From CAYJAZ01 sp964371865 (GTDB lineage: Bacteria > Desulfobacterota > Desulfovibrionia > Desulfovibrionales > Desulfovibrionaceae): DNA of 47,595 nucleotides. Position numbers and translations under genes: made by a program. The number at the start of each line of letters is the position of its first letter. Positions within the stretch are counted from its first letter, which is position 1. Of the stretch, positions 9,440 through 17,457 are shown one piece after another. The notes beneath the pieces are model-generated. The model had not been told where the DNA came from. It saw only the letters and a program-made list of their open reading frames with translations, and searched no databases. The DNA is taken from NCBI GenBank assembly GCA_964371865.1, contig CAYJOR010000018.1:1-47595 (forward strand), read 5' to 3'.

Positions 9440-9674
9440 AAGTTTTTTAGATAAACTGTGTTAGAAATTATCTGCAACGATGTTTAATGTCGGCGGGATT
9501 GGGTAAATGCTGAGTCTTTGACTTTTGGTAGACAGCATTATTCATAAAGGATTTTTAGAAATGGAGGTCTATTTCTTTCTCCTTGGCTCTATTTCTCCAA
9601 TAGAGAGCGGTATGTACTTTTAGTTAAAACGAAGATGTTTTTTATTATCCTTCGTTTTCTTTGGAAACCTAATA
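9440..9674 (+). ncRNA. Candidate structured 5' leader of the adhesin-like gene
   Basis: Three hairpins can be drawn in the long untranslated leader. (1) AATGCTG (9506-9512) pairs with CAGCATT (9533-9539), with AGTC-TTT-GACT nested inside. (2) AGAAATGGAG (about 9557-9566) pairs with CTCTATTTCT (about 9587-9596). (3) AAAACGAAG (9627-9635) pairs with CTTCGTTTT (9650-9658) just before the start codon and could act as a terminator or hide the ribosome site. I see no match to the conserved core of GEMM (c-di-GMP) riboswitches. No protein gene is convincing in this 398-base gap. Confidence 0.35.
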
Positions 9675-10793
9675 ATGACAACCCTAAATATCGTGAAGCC
9701 AGCGGAAAAAGCAGAAGTCCGCTTAACTGTAGATAAAAATGTGCAAGAGATTTCATTTGGTTTTGATTTAGACCAGACAATTTTTGAAAAAGTCGGTAAT
9801 ACTCTTCGTATCAACTTTAACACGGGTGAAGTGATTTACCTAGAAGATTTTTATTCAGCTTACACAACCGACTTTATGCCTTCATTTTCATACGAAAATC
9901 TCTTAATAACTGGATACGATTTTTTTGCTTCTTTAGAACCAGATTTAATGCCGGCTGCAGGTTCTTTGGAAGGTGAAACTACCATCGATGGTACTATACA
10001 AACATCAAAAACTCCTGAGCTAGTAGAAGGAGTAGAAAGCTTAGGTGTTGATGAAAGCTTAAAAAATGTGAATGAACAAACAGAAGTTCACACAAAACAA
10101 GTTTTGCAAGGAGGTACAAGTTATAATGATATTAATGACTATAATGGCCTCTACACCGGAACTGTACTAGAAGAAATCTGGGAAACCGGTGAAGAACAAA
10201 TAAATTTAACCTCAGCTCAAAGCTATTCTTATACAGGATCGTATGAAATAATCCAAGCTTCTATGAATGAATCATACGGGCAAGGTGCGTGGGGGAACGG
10301 AGAGTTAACCGAATTTATTAGAGATAATTTCGGAAACTTATCAGAACCTGAATACGACGAAAATGAGTTTATGATATTCGATGATTATAGTAGCAGTACA
10401 TCTATGTATATGTTGCAAAACATCGAAATGATTGATAATAATAGCGAGATTTTGCTTGGTGGTCGTGTTAGTAATTCATTGGGTTATGATGAAGAAAGCG
10501 ATGACTTCTATGAAACATTAGAATCTTTCGCAAGTGGTGTAAATGATACCATTTTTGATTTCGACATCGACGAAGATGATAATATAGATATCAGCGAGAT
10601 AAAGGATGCTAGAACTCAAATTTTAGCGAAGAATACTGATATGGATGATGAAATACTTTCACTAATTGCCACCTTTGACGAGGAAAAGGGTAACTCCCAA
10701 GAAGTTACACTTGCACAAGCTAATTTCAGTCAAACCCAGATTGACGAAATCAATAACGGTGACTACAACGATATAGTTATAGGAACCTTATAA
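9675..10793 (+). CDS. Short acidic secreted adhesin-like protein with BapA/LapA-type prefix
   Basis: A 372-residue, very acidic protein. Residues 1-95 (NIVKPAEKAEVRLTVD start, ending LMPAAG) are of the kind found at the N-terminus of giant BapA/LapA/RTX adhesins exported by type I secretion in Desulfovibrio relatives. There the prefix is thought to hold the protein in the outer-membrane pore. Giant adhesins then carry long Ig-like repeats, and here there are none. A low-complexity Asp/Glu/Asn-rich region follows, then near residues 290-310 a stretch NDTIFDFDIDEDDNIDISEI, like the Ca-binding module before type I secretion signals. The ribosome site is weak. It is either a natural mini-adhesin or the remains of a shortened one. 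No type I secretion genes are adjacent. Confidence 0.55.
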   Translation: MTTLNIVKPAEKAEVRLTVDKNVQEISFGFDLDQTIFEKVGNTLRINFNTGEVIYLEDFYSAYTTDFMPSFSYENLLITGYDFFASLEPDLMPAAGSLEGETTIDGTIQTSKTPELVEGVESLGVDESLKNVNEQTEVHTKQVLQGGTSYNDINDYNGLYTGTVLEEIWETGEEQINLTSAQSYSYTGSYEIIQASMNESYGQGAWGNGELTEFIRDNFGNLSEPEYDENEFMIFDDYSSSTSMYMLQNIEMIDNNSEILLGGRVSNSLGYDEESDDFYETLESFASGVNDTIFDFDIDEDDNIDISEIKDARTQILAKNTDMDDEILSLIATFDEEKGNSQEVTLAQANFSQTQIDEINNGDYNDIVIGTL

Positions 10794-10799
10794 TAACTT

Positions 10800-10937
10800 T
10801 TGGCAGAAACGCGTCTAGAAAGAAACTATGAACATATCTTTAATGCGGAAAATGTAGTGTTGTTAGGTAATTATCCAAGAAACTCTCATAGTCTAGCATT
10901 TAGATTTTATGAGAAAAATCGTAAATTTGTTGATTAG
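10800..10937 (+). pseudogene. Possible gene remnant or 45-residue TTG-start ORF
   Basis: An open frame of 45 codons follows the adhesin-like stop almost immediately. Its sequence, LAETRLERNYEHIFNAEN and onward, has a gene-like amino-acid mix unlike the acidic gene before it. It has no good ribosome site and no ATG. It ends 24 bases before a strong terminator, which suggests it belongs to the upstream transcript or is the tail of a deleted gene. I cannot assign a family. Confidence 0.2.
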
Positions 10938-10960
10938 TTAATGTATAAGAAACCCTATGT

Positions 10961-10997
10961 TTCACGGTATTGAGCAATCAATACCGTGATCTTTTAT
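10961..10997. terminator. Bidirectional terminator between convergent genes
   Basis: A perfect 11-bp stem (CACGGTATTGA at 10963-10973, TCAATACCGTG at 10978-10988) with a GCAA loop and a T-rich tail on the plus side. It separates the plus-strand adhesin-like unit from the minus-strand sirtuin gene. Confidence 0.8.
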
Positions 10998-11004
10998 TTG
11001 TAGG

Positions 11005-11874
11005 CTATAACAAATCTTCAAGAGTTTGTTTAATATCAGCTTGTATGAGGATTGCTCTATCTTTTAAGGGGGCAGGGCAAGTACAAAAATCCATATTAAT
11101 GCAAGAGTATGTAGCACTTCTATTATTCATTGTGAAATCCCAAAATGGATACTTTATAATGGAAGGAGTATTTTTACCAATTCCAAACTCCATAAGTAAA
11201 ATTTTAGATTTTTGATTTTTCCTTATAAAACTTTCATAATTTCTATACGCTTTGTCCCAGCCGCTATCTTGGACAAATGTATCATCTTTTCTAAGATTTG
11301 GAGTCATGGGTGCACCACATTTTGGGCAATAAGGGATAAGATTTGACGGGATTTTCATATCTTTTTGCTGTGCGTACATTTCATAAATCAAATCTTTATT
11401 ATCATAGTTGACGTAATGACAAGCTTTCGAGCATTGCAAAAGTCCGTAATCCCCTTGAGTATAAAAAAGACGATTTTTATCAAAATCATTATCTTGAAAA
11501 AGATGATCTACATTTGTCGTGATGACAAAATAATTTTTATCTTTCACAATGTTCAAAAGGTTTTGAAATAAAGAATTTTTTTCTCTGTTATAGCGATTAA
11601 GAAAAATTTGCCTGCTCCACCATGCCCAGAACTCTTCTAGGGTGGGAAAGTTGTAGAAGCCACCACTATACATATCGGTAATGCCGTATTTTTCTTTGAA
11701 ATCTGCAAAATTGCTCTCAAATCTTATACCAGTGTATAGATGACCCGCCGCCGCAGAAAATCCAGCGCCTGCACCAATAAGAACAGTATCGACTTCTTGT
11801 AGTTTGTTTTTTAGTTGTTGAATTTTATCCAAGTAATCTTGTGTAGATGTCTCTGTCGTCGTCTTTAAAAACAT
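11005..11874 (-). CDS. SirTM-type sirtuin (protein ADP-ribosyltransferase)
   Basis: A 289-residue SIR2-family NAD-dependent enzyme. NAD-binding motifs are GAGAGFSAAAG near residues 37-47 and TTNVDHLFQ near 119-127. Zinc-binding cysteine pairs are QCSKAC and CPKCGAP. Where ordinary sirtuins have the catalytic histidine (HG), this protein has TQGD. Replacement of the histidine by glutamine is, as I recall, the mark of class M sirtuins (SirTM), which ADP-ribosylate proteins rather than deacetylate them. The gene overlaps the upstream macrodomain gene by 50 bases, so the two are co-translated. In pathogenic Firmicutes and fungi the same pair acts on lipoylated GcvH. Here lpdA-gcvH lies 1.7 kb away on the other strand. 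Confidence 0.85.
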   Translation of the reverse strand: MFLKTTTETSTQDYLDKIQQLKNKLQEVDTVLIGAGAGFSAAAGHLYTGIRFESNFADFKEKYGITDMYSGGFYNFPTLEEFWAWWSRQIFLNRYNREKNSLFQNLLNIVKDKNYFVITTNVDHLFQDNDFDKNRLFYTQGDYGLLQCSKACHYVNYDNKDLIYEMYAQQKDMKIPSNLIPYCPKCGAPMTPNLRKDDTFVQDSGWDKAYRNYESFIRKNQKSKILLMEFGIGKNTPSIIKYPFWDFTMNNRSATYSCINMDFCTCPAPLKDRAILIQADIKQTLEDLL

Positions 11875-12577
11875 TGAAAATCACCTTGATTGAATTATTA
11901 TGATTTTTAAGATATTCTTTTACAGTATTTATTGCAATTTCAGCTGCAAGCACTTGAGGAAACCTAAAAACACCAGTTGAAATACAACAAAAAGCTATAG
12001 ATTTCAGGTTGTTTTGAGTTGCGAGGTCAAGACAAGCTTTATAGCAACTTTGTAAAAGTTCTTTGTCTTTGTCAGAAACTGAATGTGTGATGATTGGTCC
12101 TACAGTATGCAAAATGTATGAAGAAGGAAGATTGTAGGCAGGAGTTATTTTTGCTTCTCCTGTTGGTTCTTGGTGTCCTTGTTTATCCATTATTTCTGCA
12201 CAGTTGAGTCTTAGTTGAATCCCTGAATAGGTGTGAATGAAGTTATCTATACACGCATGTAAAGGATAAAAACAACCAAGCATTGCACTATTTGCAGCAT
12301 TCACGATTGCATCAACTTTTAATTGAGTAATATCACCCTGCCAGACAGATATATTATTTTTGTAAATAAGATTTTCTGAGTCAACAATTCCTCGTTTGAT
12401 AGAAATTTCTTGAAGTACTTCATCTTGAAGGGAGAGAATTTCTTGTGGAATTGGCTTTGCTTGGCGAATATTGACTAAAGCTCTGTATAGCTCGAAATTA
12501 GTATATTTTTCAAAGGCAAAAAGAGGAATTTTATGTTCCGACTGTAAATAATCAATAACTTTTTTTAATTTATCCAT
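11825..12577 (-). CDS. Zinc-dependent macrodomain ADP-ribosyl hydrolase
   Basis: A 250-residue protein with a helical N-terminal extension of about 75 residues, then a macrodomain: WQGDITQLKVDAIVNAANS near residues 79-97 and CCISTGVFRFP near 198-208. The segment GCFYPLHACIDNFIHTYSG carries the Cys/His cluster found in the zinc-containing macrodomains that accompany SirTM sirtuins. Such proteins remove the ADP-ribose that the sirtuin adds. The gene overlaps the sirtuin start by 50 bases, supporting a writer/eraser pair made together. An AGGTTAG ribosome site precedes the ATG. Family assignment is strong; the substrate is inferred from the family. Confidence 0.88.
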   Translation of the reverse strand: MDKLKKVIDYLQSEHKIPLFAFEKYTNFELYRALVNIRQAKPIPQEILSLQDEVLQEISIKRGIVDSENLIYKNNISVWQGDITQLKVDAIVNAANSAMLGCFYPLHACIDNFIHTYSGIQLRLNCAEIMDKQGHQEPTGEAKITPAYNLPSSYILHTVGPIITHSVSDKDKELLQSCYKACLDLATQNNLKSIAFCCISTGVFRFPQVLAAEIAINTVKEYLKNHNNSIKVIFNVFKDDDRDIYTRLLG

Positions 12578-12689
12578 AATATCTAACCTCTTATAAAGAT
12601 ACTATAAGTAAGTGTTTTATATCCTAAGATTTAGAGATCTATTTAGAATAATTCAGAATAGTCATTATCCGTTTAGCGAGTAAAAGCTA

Positions 12690-12754
12690 TAGACGACTTA
12701 TTATAGATTTTCAGACAAAAAATAAGCTGAAATTTATGAATAATAAGTCGTCTA
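12690..12754. repeat. Long AT-rich hairpin between rlmD and the macrodomain gene
   Basis: Perfect 15-bp outer arms (TAGACGACTTATTAT at 12690-12704 and its complement at 12740-12754) enclose a second pairing (TCAG with CTGA and flanking A/T). It lies 15 bases beyond the rlmD stop, so it may end rlmD transcription. There is no clear T-run, and the perfect low-GC arms also look like a small palindromic repeat. Confidence 0.55.
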
Positions 12755-12769
12755 TTGAATTCTTCTTAT

Positions 12770-14164
12770 CTATTTTTTTAAGGATAGAAGTGCTAAACTT
12801 TCAAGGTGAGGAGTATGTGGGAATAAATCAAAAGATTCAATTTTTTCAAGAGTATAACTTTCATTTAGAAGAGCTATATCACGAGCAAGTGAAGCAGGAT
12901 CACATGAAACTATAAGCATGTTTTTAATTTTATACTTAAGTAAAGTTTGCATAGTTTCCTTGTCAATGCCAGCTCTTGGAGGATCAAGAATGATAAGTCC
13001 AATATTTTTACAGCTTTTAATGAAACGTGAAAGGTTTTTTGCATTTCCAAAAGTGAATTCAGCATCAATTTGAGCTTTGTTGGCATTTTTCTGTGCAAAA
13101 TCAATAGCTTTAGACATGCTTTCAAGACCATAAAGCTTTACATCTTGACCTTTATCGTATAAATGCTTGCTTAGAGCAATACCGATACCACCAACACCAC
13201 AATAAATATCTGCAATATTAGAAATTTTTAATCCTTCTGTAAAATCAATAAGACGTGAATAGAGTTTTGACGTCATATGTGTGTTTGTCTGGAAAAAAGA
13301 TTGGTGAGAGTAGGATAAAGGAAGCTGATTTCCGCCGATTGTAAGGCTTTCTTCAAGAAGTTCTTTACCAAATCTTGCAATAGTTTTTTCACCGTATGCT
13401 ACTGGTAAGTTATTTTTTCTTATTGTGTGAACTATTCCACTAAGGAATTGAAATTCTAGAGTTAATTCTTTACATATTGCGTATAAATCTTGATTATATT
13501 TAGGGTTAGGGTAAGTAATTAGCTCTAAAAGAAAGTCATTGTGTCCACGAGCTTGGGTTACACGAGTAACAGCAAATCGTAGAAATCCGATTTCATTAGG
13601 GCTTTCAGCAGAAAAAACAGGAAGTTTATATTGATTTACAAGTTCTTGAAGTCTGTGTATGAGAGTATTTACGCGTGAATCGCAAAGTTGGCAATTTACA
13701 GATAAAACTTCATGAGATTTTCTCTTTTTAAGTCCAAGCAAAACAGAATCATCTGAACTGCTGTAACCAAAAGAAAACTCCATTTTATTTCTATAGTGTT
13801 TAATGTTTTCAGCTGGGTGAATAGTAAAAGTCTCTGGAAGTGGTTGGCGAGCAATTTTATTAAAGGCATTGGTAATAATTTCATTTTTACATTCTATCTG
13901 TTTAGAATAATCAAGATTTTGCCAAGTGCACCCTCCGCACTCAGTTGAATGTGAGCAAGCGCTTGCAATCTCATAAGGAGATTTTTCTAAAACTTCAATA
14001 ACTTCCCCAAATGCAAGATTCTTTTTTTCTTTGAGGATTTGTACTCGAACAAGGCTCTGAGGAAGAGCATCCTTTACGATTAATACACGATTTTGCTCAT
14101 CACGACCAACTCCACGGCCTTCATGGTCGATGCCATGTATGCGAATATCAAAATTTTTTGTCAT
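12770..14164 (-). CDS. rlmD: 23S rRNA (uracil-C5)-methyltransferase, RlmD/RumA family
   Basis: SAM-dependent methyltransferase of the TrmA/RlmC/RlmD family; 464 residues. An N-terminal TRAM-type domain (about 1-65) is followed by iron-sulfur cluster cysteines CSHSTECGGCTW near residues 73-84 and CQLC near 158. The SAM-binding DIYCGVGGIGIALS is near 319-332, with DPPRAGID near 396 and the catalytic cysteine in VSCDPASLARD near 418. The cluster and length fit RlmD-type enzymes that methylate 23S rRNA at U1939 or a nearby uridine. Exact position specificity cannot be read from sequence, because RlmCD-type dual enzymes look alike. It stands alone on the minus strand, divergent from the small membrane-protein gene at 14273. 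Confidence 0.88.
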   Translation of the reverse strand: MTKNFDIRIHGIDHEGRGVGRDEQNRVLIVKDALPQSLVRVQILKEKKNLAFGEVIEVLEKSPYEIASACSHSTECGGCTWQNLDYSKQIECKNEIITNAFNKIARQPLPETFTIHPAENIKHYRNKMEFSFGYSSSDDSVLLGLKKRKSHEVLSVNCQLCDSRVNTLIHRLQELVNQYKLPVFSAESPNEIGFLRFAVTRVTQARGHNDFLLELITYPNPKYNQDLYAICKELTLEFQFLSGIVHTIRKNNLPVAYGEKTIARFGKELLEESLTIGGNQLPLSYSHQSFFQTNTHMTSKLYSRLIDFTEGLKISNIADIYCGVGGIGIALSKHLYDKGQDVKLYGLESMSKAIDFAQKNANKAQIDAEFTFGNAKNLSRFIKSCKNIGLIILDPPRAGIDKETMQTLLKYKIKNMLIVSCDPASLARDIALLNESYTLEKIESFDLFPHTPHLESLALLSLKK

Positions 14165-14272
14165 AATTCAACTTTTTATATTTAGTTTAGGTTAAGTGGT
14201 TAAATAAAACTTGACTTTTGGTGATTAATTCTTCATATTTTATCTGTTATATTCTAAAAAGGAGACATCTAT

Positions 14273-14413
14273 ATGTTGAGTGACTTAATCCACAATGCAA
14301 TGCAATCTTCACCACAAGGTTTTGTGGGCGTAGGGCTTATTTTTATTTATTTTGTAATCATGATTAAAGCAATCGTATACAGAATTAAAAAAGGTGATCA
14401 TGTTCACCACTAG
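14273..14413 (+). CDS. 46-residue single-pass membrane protein
   Basis: A short gene: ATG at 14273 with a perfect AAGGAG at about 14259-14264. The product begins MLSDLIHNAMQSS, has one strongly hydrophobic segment (about residues 16-36, VGVGLIFIYFVIMIKAIVY) and ends in a basic, His-rich tail (RIKKGDHVHH). It lies alone between divergent rlmD and the EPSPS-like gene. The ribosome site, the membrane helix and the positive charges on the C-terminal side argue that it is real. I recognise no family. A cytoplasmic C-terminus is inferred from the positive-inside rule. Confidence 0.6.
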   Translation: MLSDLIHNAMQSSPQGFVGVGLIFIYFVIMIKAIVYRIKKGDHVHH

Positions 14414-14516
14414 GCCTATTTCTTTTAACATTTAATAATTATATATCAAACAAAAAAAATAGCAAGAGTTATCTATCGAATTTAAAAGTGATGAATAATG
14501 GGTTTTTGGAGAAAGT

Positions 14517-14558
14517 CAAAGCCCTGTGTAGAGTGAATTGAATTTAGATGGGGCTTTG
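14517..14558 (+). promoter_or_regulatory. Leader hairpin before the EPSPS-like gene
   Basis: CAAAGCCC (14517-14524) pairs perfectly with GGGCTTTG (14551-14558) across a 26-base loop, ending 26 bases before the ATG. There is no T-run, so it is more likely a regulatory or stabilising structure than a terminator. Confidence 0.3.
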
Positions 14559-14584
14559 AACAAACATTAGTAATGAGGTGTGTT

Positions 14585-17287
14585 ATGGGATTCAGACCTA
14601 CGCGTAGTTTTGAAAAAAGTAAATTAAACGATGATGATAGACAAGATTCTGAGTATAGCAATAATTCTTACCAAGAGAATGAGCAATATCAAAGAAAACC
14701 AAGACAAAATAACGGATTCAATGACTCCTACTATAGAGAGAAAAATAGCGATAACTCAGGTTACTCTCAAAGAGAAAATAGTGGAGATTATAATTCAAGA
14801 TATCAAAAAAACTACGATGATAGAGCTCCAAGACGCCCGTATTCTCCGCGTTCCTTTGATAATCAAACCGGTAGATTTGAAAGAAATTCAGAGTATGCCG
14901 ATTCTGATAGAAATAACAGATTTGATAGAAATGACCGTCATGACAGAAATGATAGAAGTGAAAGAAAACCATATGGTTATGATCGTCAAAACTCAAACAG
15001 ACGCGAAGGGTATGATAGAGACTATTCATCACGCCCTTCAAACCAAGGTCGATATAATAATTACGAAAATAAAGAACGCTCATCTGATAATTTTTTCTCA
15101 CCTAGTTCATACAACCAAGAAGAACGCCCACAACGTCAACGTGAGTACGGCGATCGTTCTTTCCGAAACGAAAGAGGCTCTGACCGCGGTTACGGCCAAA
15201 GAAACTATGATAGAAAACCTTACGAAGGTAGATCTTTTGAAAGACGTCCGCAAGAAGGACGCTCATTCGATCGAGACTCTCAAGGAAATCGTTCATTCGA
15301 TAGAGATTCTCAAGAAAATCGCTCGTTTGAAAGACCAAATCGTGAAGGCCGTTCGTTCGATAGGCCTTACCGTGATAATGAAAGATCTTTTGAAAGGAAC
15401 GATAGAAATGATCGTGGTGACAGAGGCGATAGAGGTGATAGAGGACAGAGAAGTGAGAGAGGGGATAGAGACGGATTCCGTCGTAATAACCGCTTTTCCC
15501 GCGAAGGAAGAACTTCACGTTTTCGCGAAAATTCCGACAATCTTTTTGATCTAGACCAAACAATTCTTCGCTTATTCTTGAAAAGAGCTGAGCTTTTACA
15601 GGGTGTTAAGCGTGATAATCGTATACCACCATCTTTAGAAAAGAAATTGCGTAGTTCATGGGAAGCCGGCGTTGCCAGAGTTACCCGTGATGCACGTATT
15701 GCAAGAGATTTCTTCAATCTTTTACAGCAGATAGAACCAATTCCATTTGTAAATGGTGAACCTGCATTTTATAATCTTGCACCACAGTTTACTCCAGTGA
15801 ATATTGACTTACCAGGCTTTGCATCTGCACGTCAGATTCGTTTGATGTTTGCACTTGCTGCATCATCAGGTGTTATGGCTAATTTTGAAGTATATCTTTC
15901 ACCAAGTATGATGTCTACAATCAAGGCATTTAACCAATTAGGTGGTCAGCTTTGGTGGGAAGGTAATGATAAAGTATTAAGTCGTGGCGGTGATGGTCTA
16001 ACAAGACATATCGATAAAGTTGTACCTGTTGGTGAAGATGTATTATCATTTTATCTAACATTATCAATGGCTTTACTTGTTCCTTCAAGATTGAAAATTG
16101 TTGGCGACGGTAACCTCCGCTTTTTAGATACTTCAGCTATACGTAAATATTTACCTGAAATTAATGCTCGCATGGCAACAGTAATTCCTGGTCAAGAAGG
16201 TATTCCTGTTCGTATGGAATCAGCAGGTATCTTACCGAATGAATTTGATTTTTCTGCTGAATTACCGGCTGATTTTATCATCAGCTTTGTAACCGTTTCT
16301 ATAGCGCGCACTGATACAAATGAAGCATTAACATTTAGAATTCAGAATCATGCTGAAGCTGCAAGAATAAGTGCTGAACTTACTTCACTTTTTGGACTGT
16401 TGAATATTGAACATTCAATGGAAAATAATGATGGTGTGCTCATAATATCTTATGTTCCATCAGCTCCTGTGTTTGCAGATGAATTAAAAGCTGAATTAGA
16501 TCCACTGTTTACAACAGCTCTTCTTTCTATTCCTGCATTTTCTGCTGGTAAATGTGTTCTTCATGGTTCTCTTAATAGTTCTGATAATAACTGTTTAGAA
16601 TTTTTGAAATCTACAGGATTAAAACTTACTGTGGAAGATGGAAACATAGTTTCTGAACATCCTGATATGAAACTTGTTCAACCAGACTATAGTTTAGCTC
16701 CTTCTTATCCATTTGCTCTTGTATTTGCTGCACTTGCGTCATTGAGTGGTGAAGAAGTTACTCTTCCTGAATATCCTGAAAGTGTGAATGAAGATATTGT
16801 TCAAGGTTTCCTTGCTCAAATCGGTTTGAGAGTAAACTCTGAAAATATTCTTGAAAGAACTGAAGTAGCTACAACTACTTGGTTTTTACCAAGTGCTGAA
16901 TGGGGGCTTGCAATCAGTTTAGCTGCGTTCATGCGCCCACATATCCGCATTGCAAATCCTGATTCTGTATTCAATTCATTCCCTACTTTCTGGAGAATTT
17001 ATAACGCCTTACCTGAGCCTGATTTATCAGCTCAAAACCAAGAAGAAATGCCTCCTATGGAGACTACAAGACGTCGCATTATCTCTCAACATCCAGAAAA
17101 TTTTGCTGACGAGATGGATGACGAAGAAGTTGAAACTGAAAATGTCAACGATGAGGAATATAGCCTAGAGGAAAATTCAGAAGAAGTATCCGAAAATATA
17201 GAACAATCAATTGATGAAGTTGATAAAGAGCAAAATGCTACTACTGAATCAAACGATGACGCTTTCTTCGATTTCTACTCAAAGTAA
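14585..17287 (+). CDS. EPSP-synthase-like protein with long Arg/Asp-rich disordered N-terminus
   Basis: 900 residues from the ATG at 14585; GAGG at 14575-14578 favours it over the in-frame ATG at 14573. Residues 1-315 are low-complexity and rich in R, D, N, S, Y and G, with repeats RSFDRDSQ and RGDRGD. Residues 319-395 (LDQTILRLFLKRAELLQGVK then WEAGVARVTRDARIARDFFNLL) resemble a chorismate-mutase-like helical domain. Residues 400-815 have the pattern of the two-domain EPSP synthase (AroA) fold, but the substrate-binding Lys motif LPGSKS is replaced by LPGFASA. An acidic tail follows. In the shikimate pathway AroA makes EPSP. The lost lysine and the extension suggest altered activity or a structural role. 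The fold call is moderate; a catalytic AroA is doubtful. Confidence 0.5.
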   Translation: MGFRPTRSFEKSKLNDDDRQDSEYSNNSYQENEQYQRKPRQNNGFNDSYYREKNSDNSGYSQRENSGDYNSRYQKNYDDRAPRRPYSPRSFDNQTGRFERNSEYADSDRNNRFDRNDRHDRNDRSERKPYGYDRQNSNRREGYDRDYSSRPSNQGRYNNYENKERSSDNFFSPSSYNQEERPQRQREYGDRSFRNERGSDRGYGQRNYDRKPYEGRSFERRPQEGRSFDRDSQGNRSFDRDSQENRSFERPNREGRSFDRPYRDNERSFERNDRNDRGDRGDRGDRGQRSERGDRDGFRRNNRFSREGRTSRFRENSDNLFDLDQTILRLFLKRAELLQGVKRDNRIPPSLEKKLRSSWEAGVARVTRDARIARDFFNLLQQIEPIPFVNGEPAFYNLAPQFTPVNIDLPGFASARQIRLMFALAASSGVMANFEVYLSPSMMSTIKAFNQLGGQLWWEGNDKVLSRGGDGLTRHIDKVVPVGEDVLSFYLTLSMALLVPSRLKIVGDGNLRFLDTSAIRKYLPEINARMATVIPGQEGIPVRMESAGILPNEFDFSAELPADFIISFVTVSIARTDTNEALTFRIQNHAEAARISAELTSLFGLLNIEHSMENNDGVLIISYVPSAPVFADELKAELDPLFTTALLSIPAFSAGKCVLHGSLNSSDNNCLEFLKSTGLKLTVEDGNIVSEHPDMKLVQPDYSLAPSYPFALVFAALASLSGEEVTLPEYPESVNEDIVQGFLAQIGLRVNSENILERTEVATTTWFLPSAEWGLAISLAAFMRPHIRIANPDSVFNSFPTFWRIYNALPEPDLSAQNQEEMPPMETTRRRIISQHPENFADEMDDEEVETENVNDEEYSLEENSEEVSENIEQSIDEVDKEQNATTESNDDAFFDFYSK
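15224..15446 (+). repeat. In-frame coding repeats in the EPSPS-like gene
   Basis: Five to six imperfect ten-codon units of the form (E/D)(G/N)RSF(D/E)RxxQ run from 15224 to about 15400. They are followed by a nine-base repeat GATAGAGGC/T encoding D-R-G three to four times. Both are multiples of three, so copy-number changes keep the frame. The repeats produce long open frames in the other phases that are not genes. Confidence 0.7.
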
Positions 17288-17457
17288 AATAGATTCAAAA
17301 TAATAGTATTTCTGAATTGATAATTTTATATTTATAAAGTCAACTTATTTTCAATAATGTGTACAATGTTACGGGTTATGCGATGAAATACAGTGGATTT
17401 AAAATCTAAGGTTATCAGTTCAGAAATATTTTAGATAGCGCGAAGCTGAGGTTGTGT

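Noticed and set aside
9440..9674. GEMM-type c-di-GMP riboswitch in the adhesin leader
   Set aside because: The conserved core and GNRA-tetraloop/receptor pattern are not visible. Only generic hairpins are supported.
14631..15554. A 307-codon plus-strand frame, with minus-strand frames opposite, in the Arg/Asp-rich region
   Set aside because: It is a shadow produced by the repetitive codons of the EPSPS-like gene. It has an Ile/Met/Thr-biased composition, no ribosome site and no domain.
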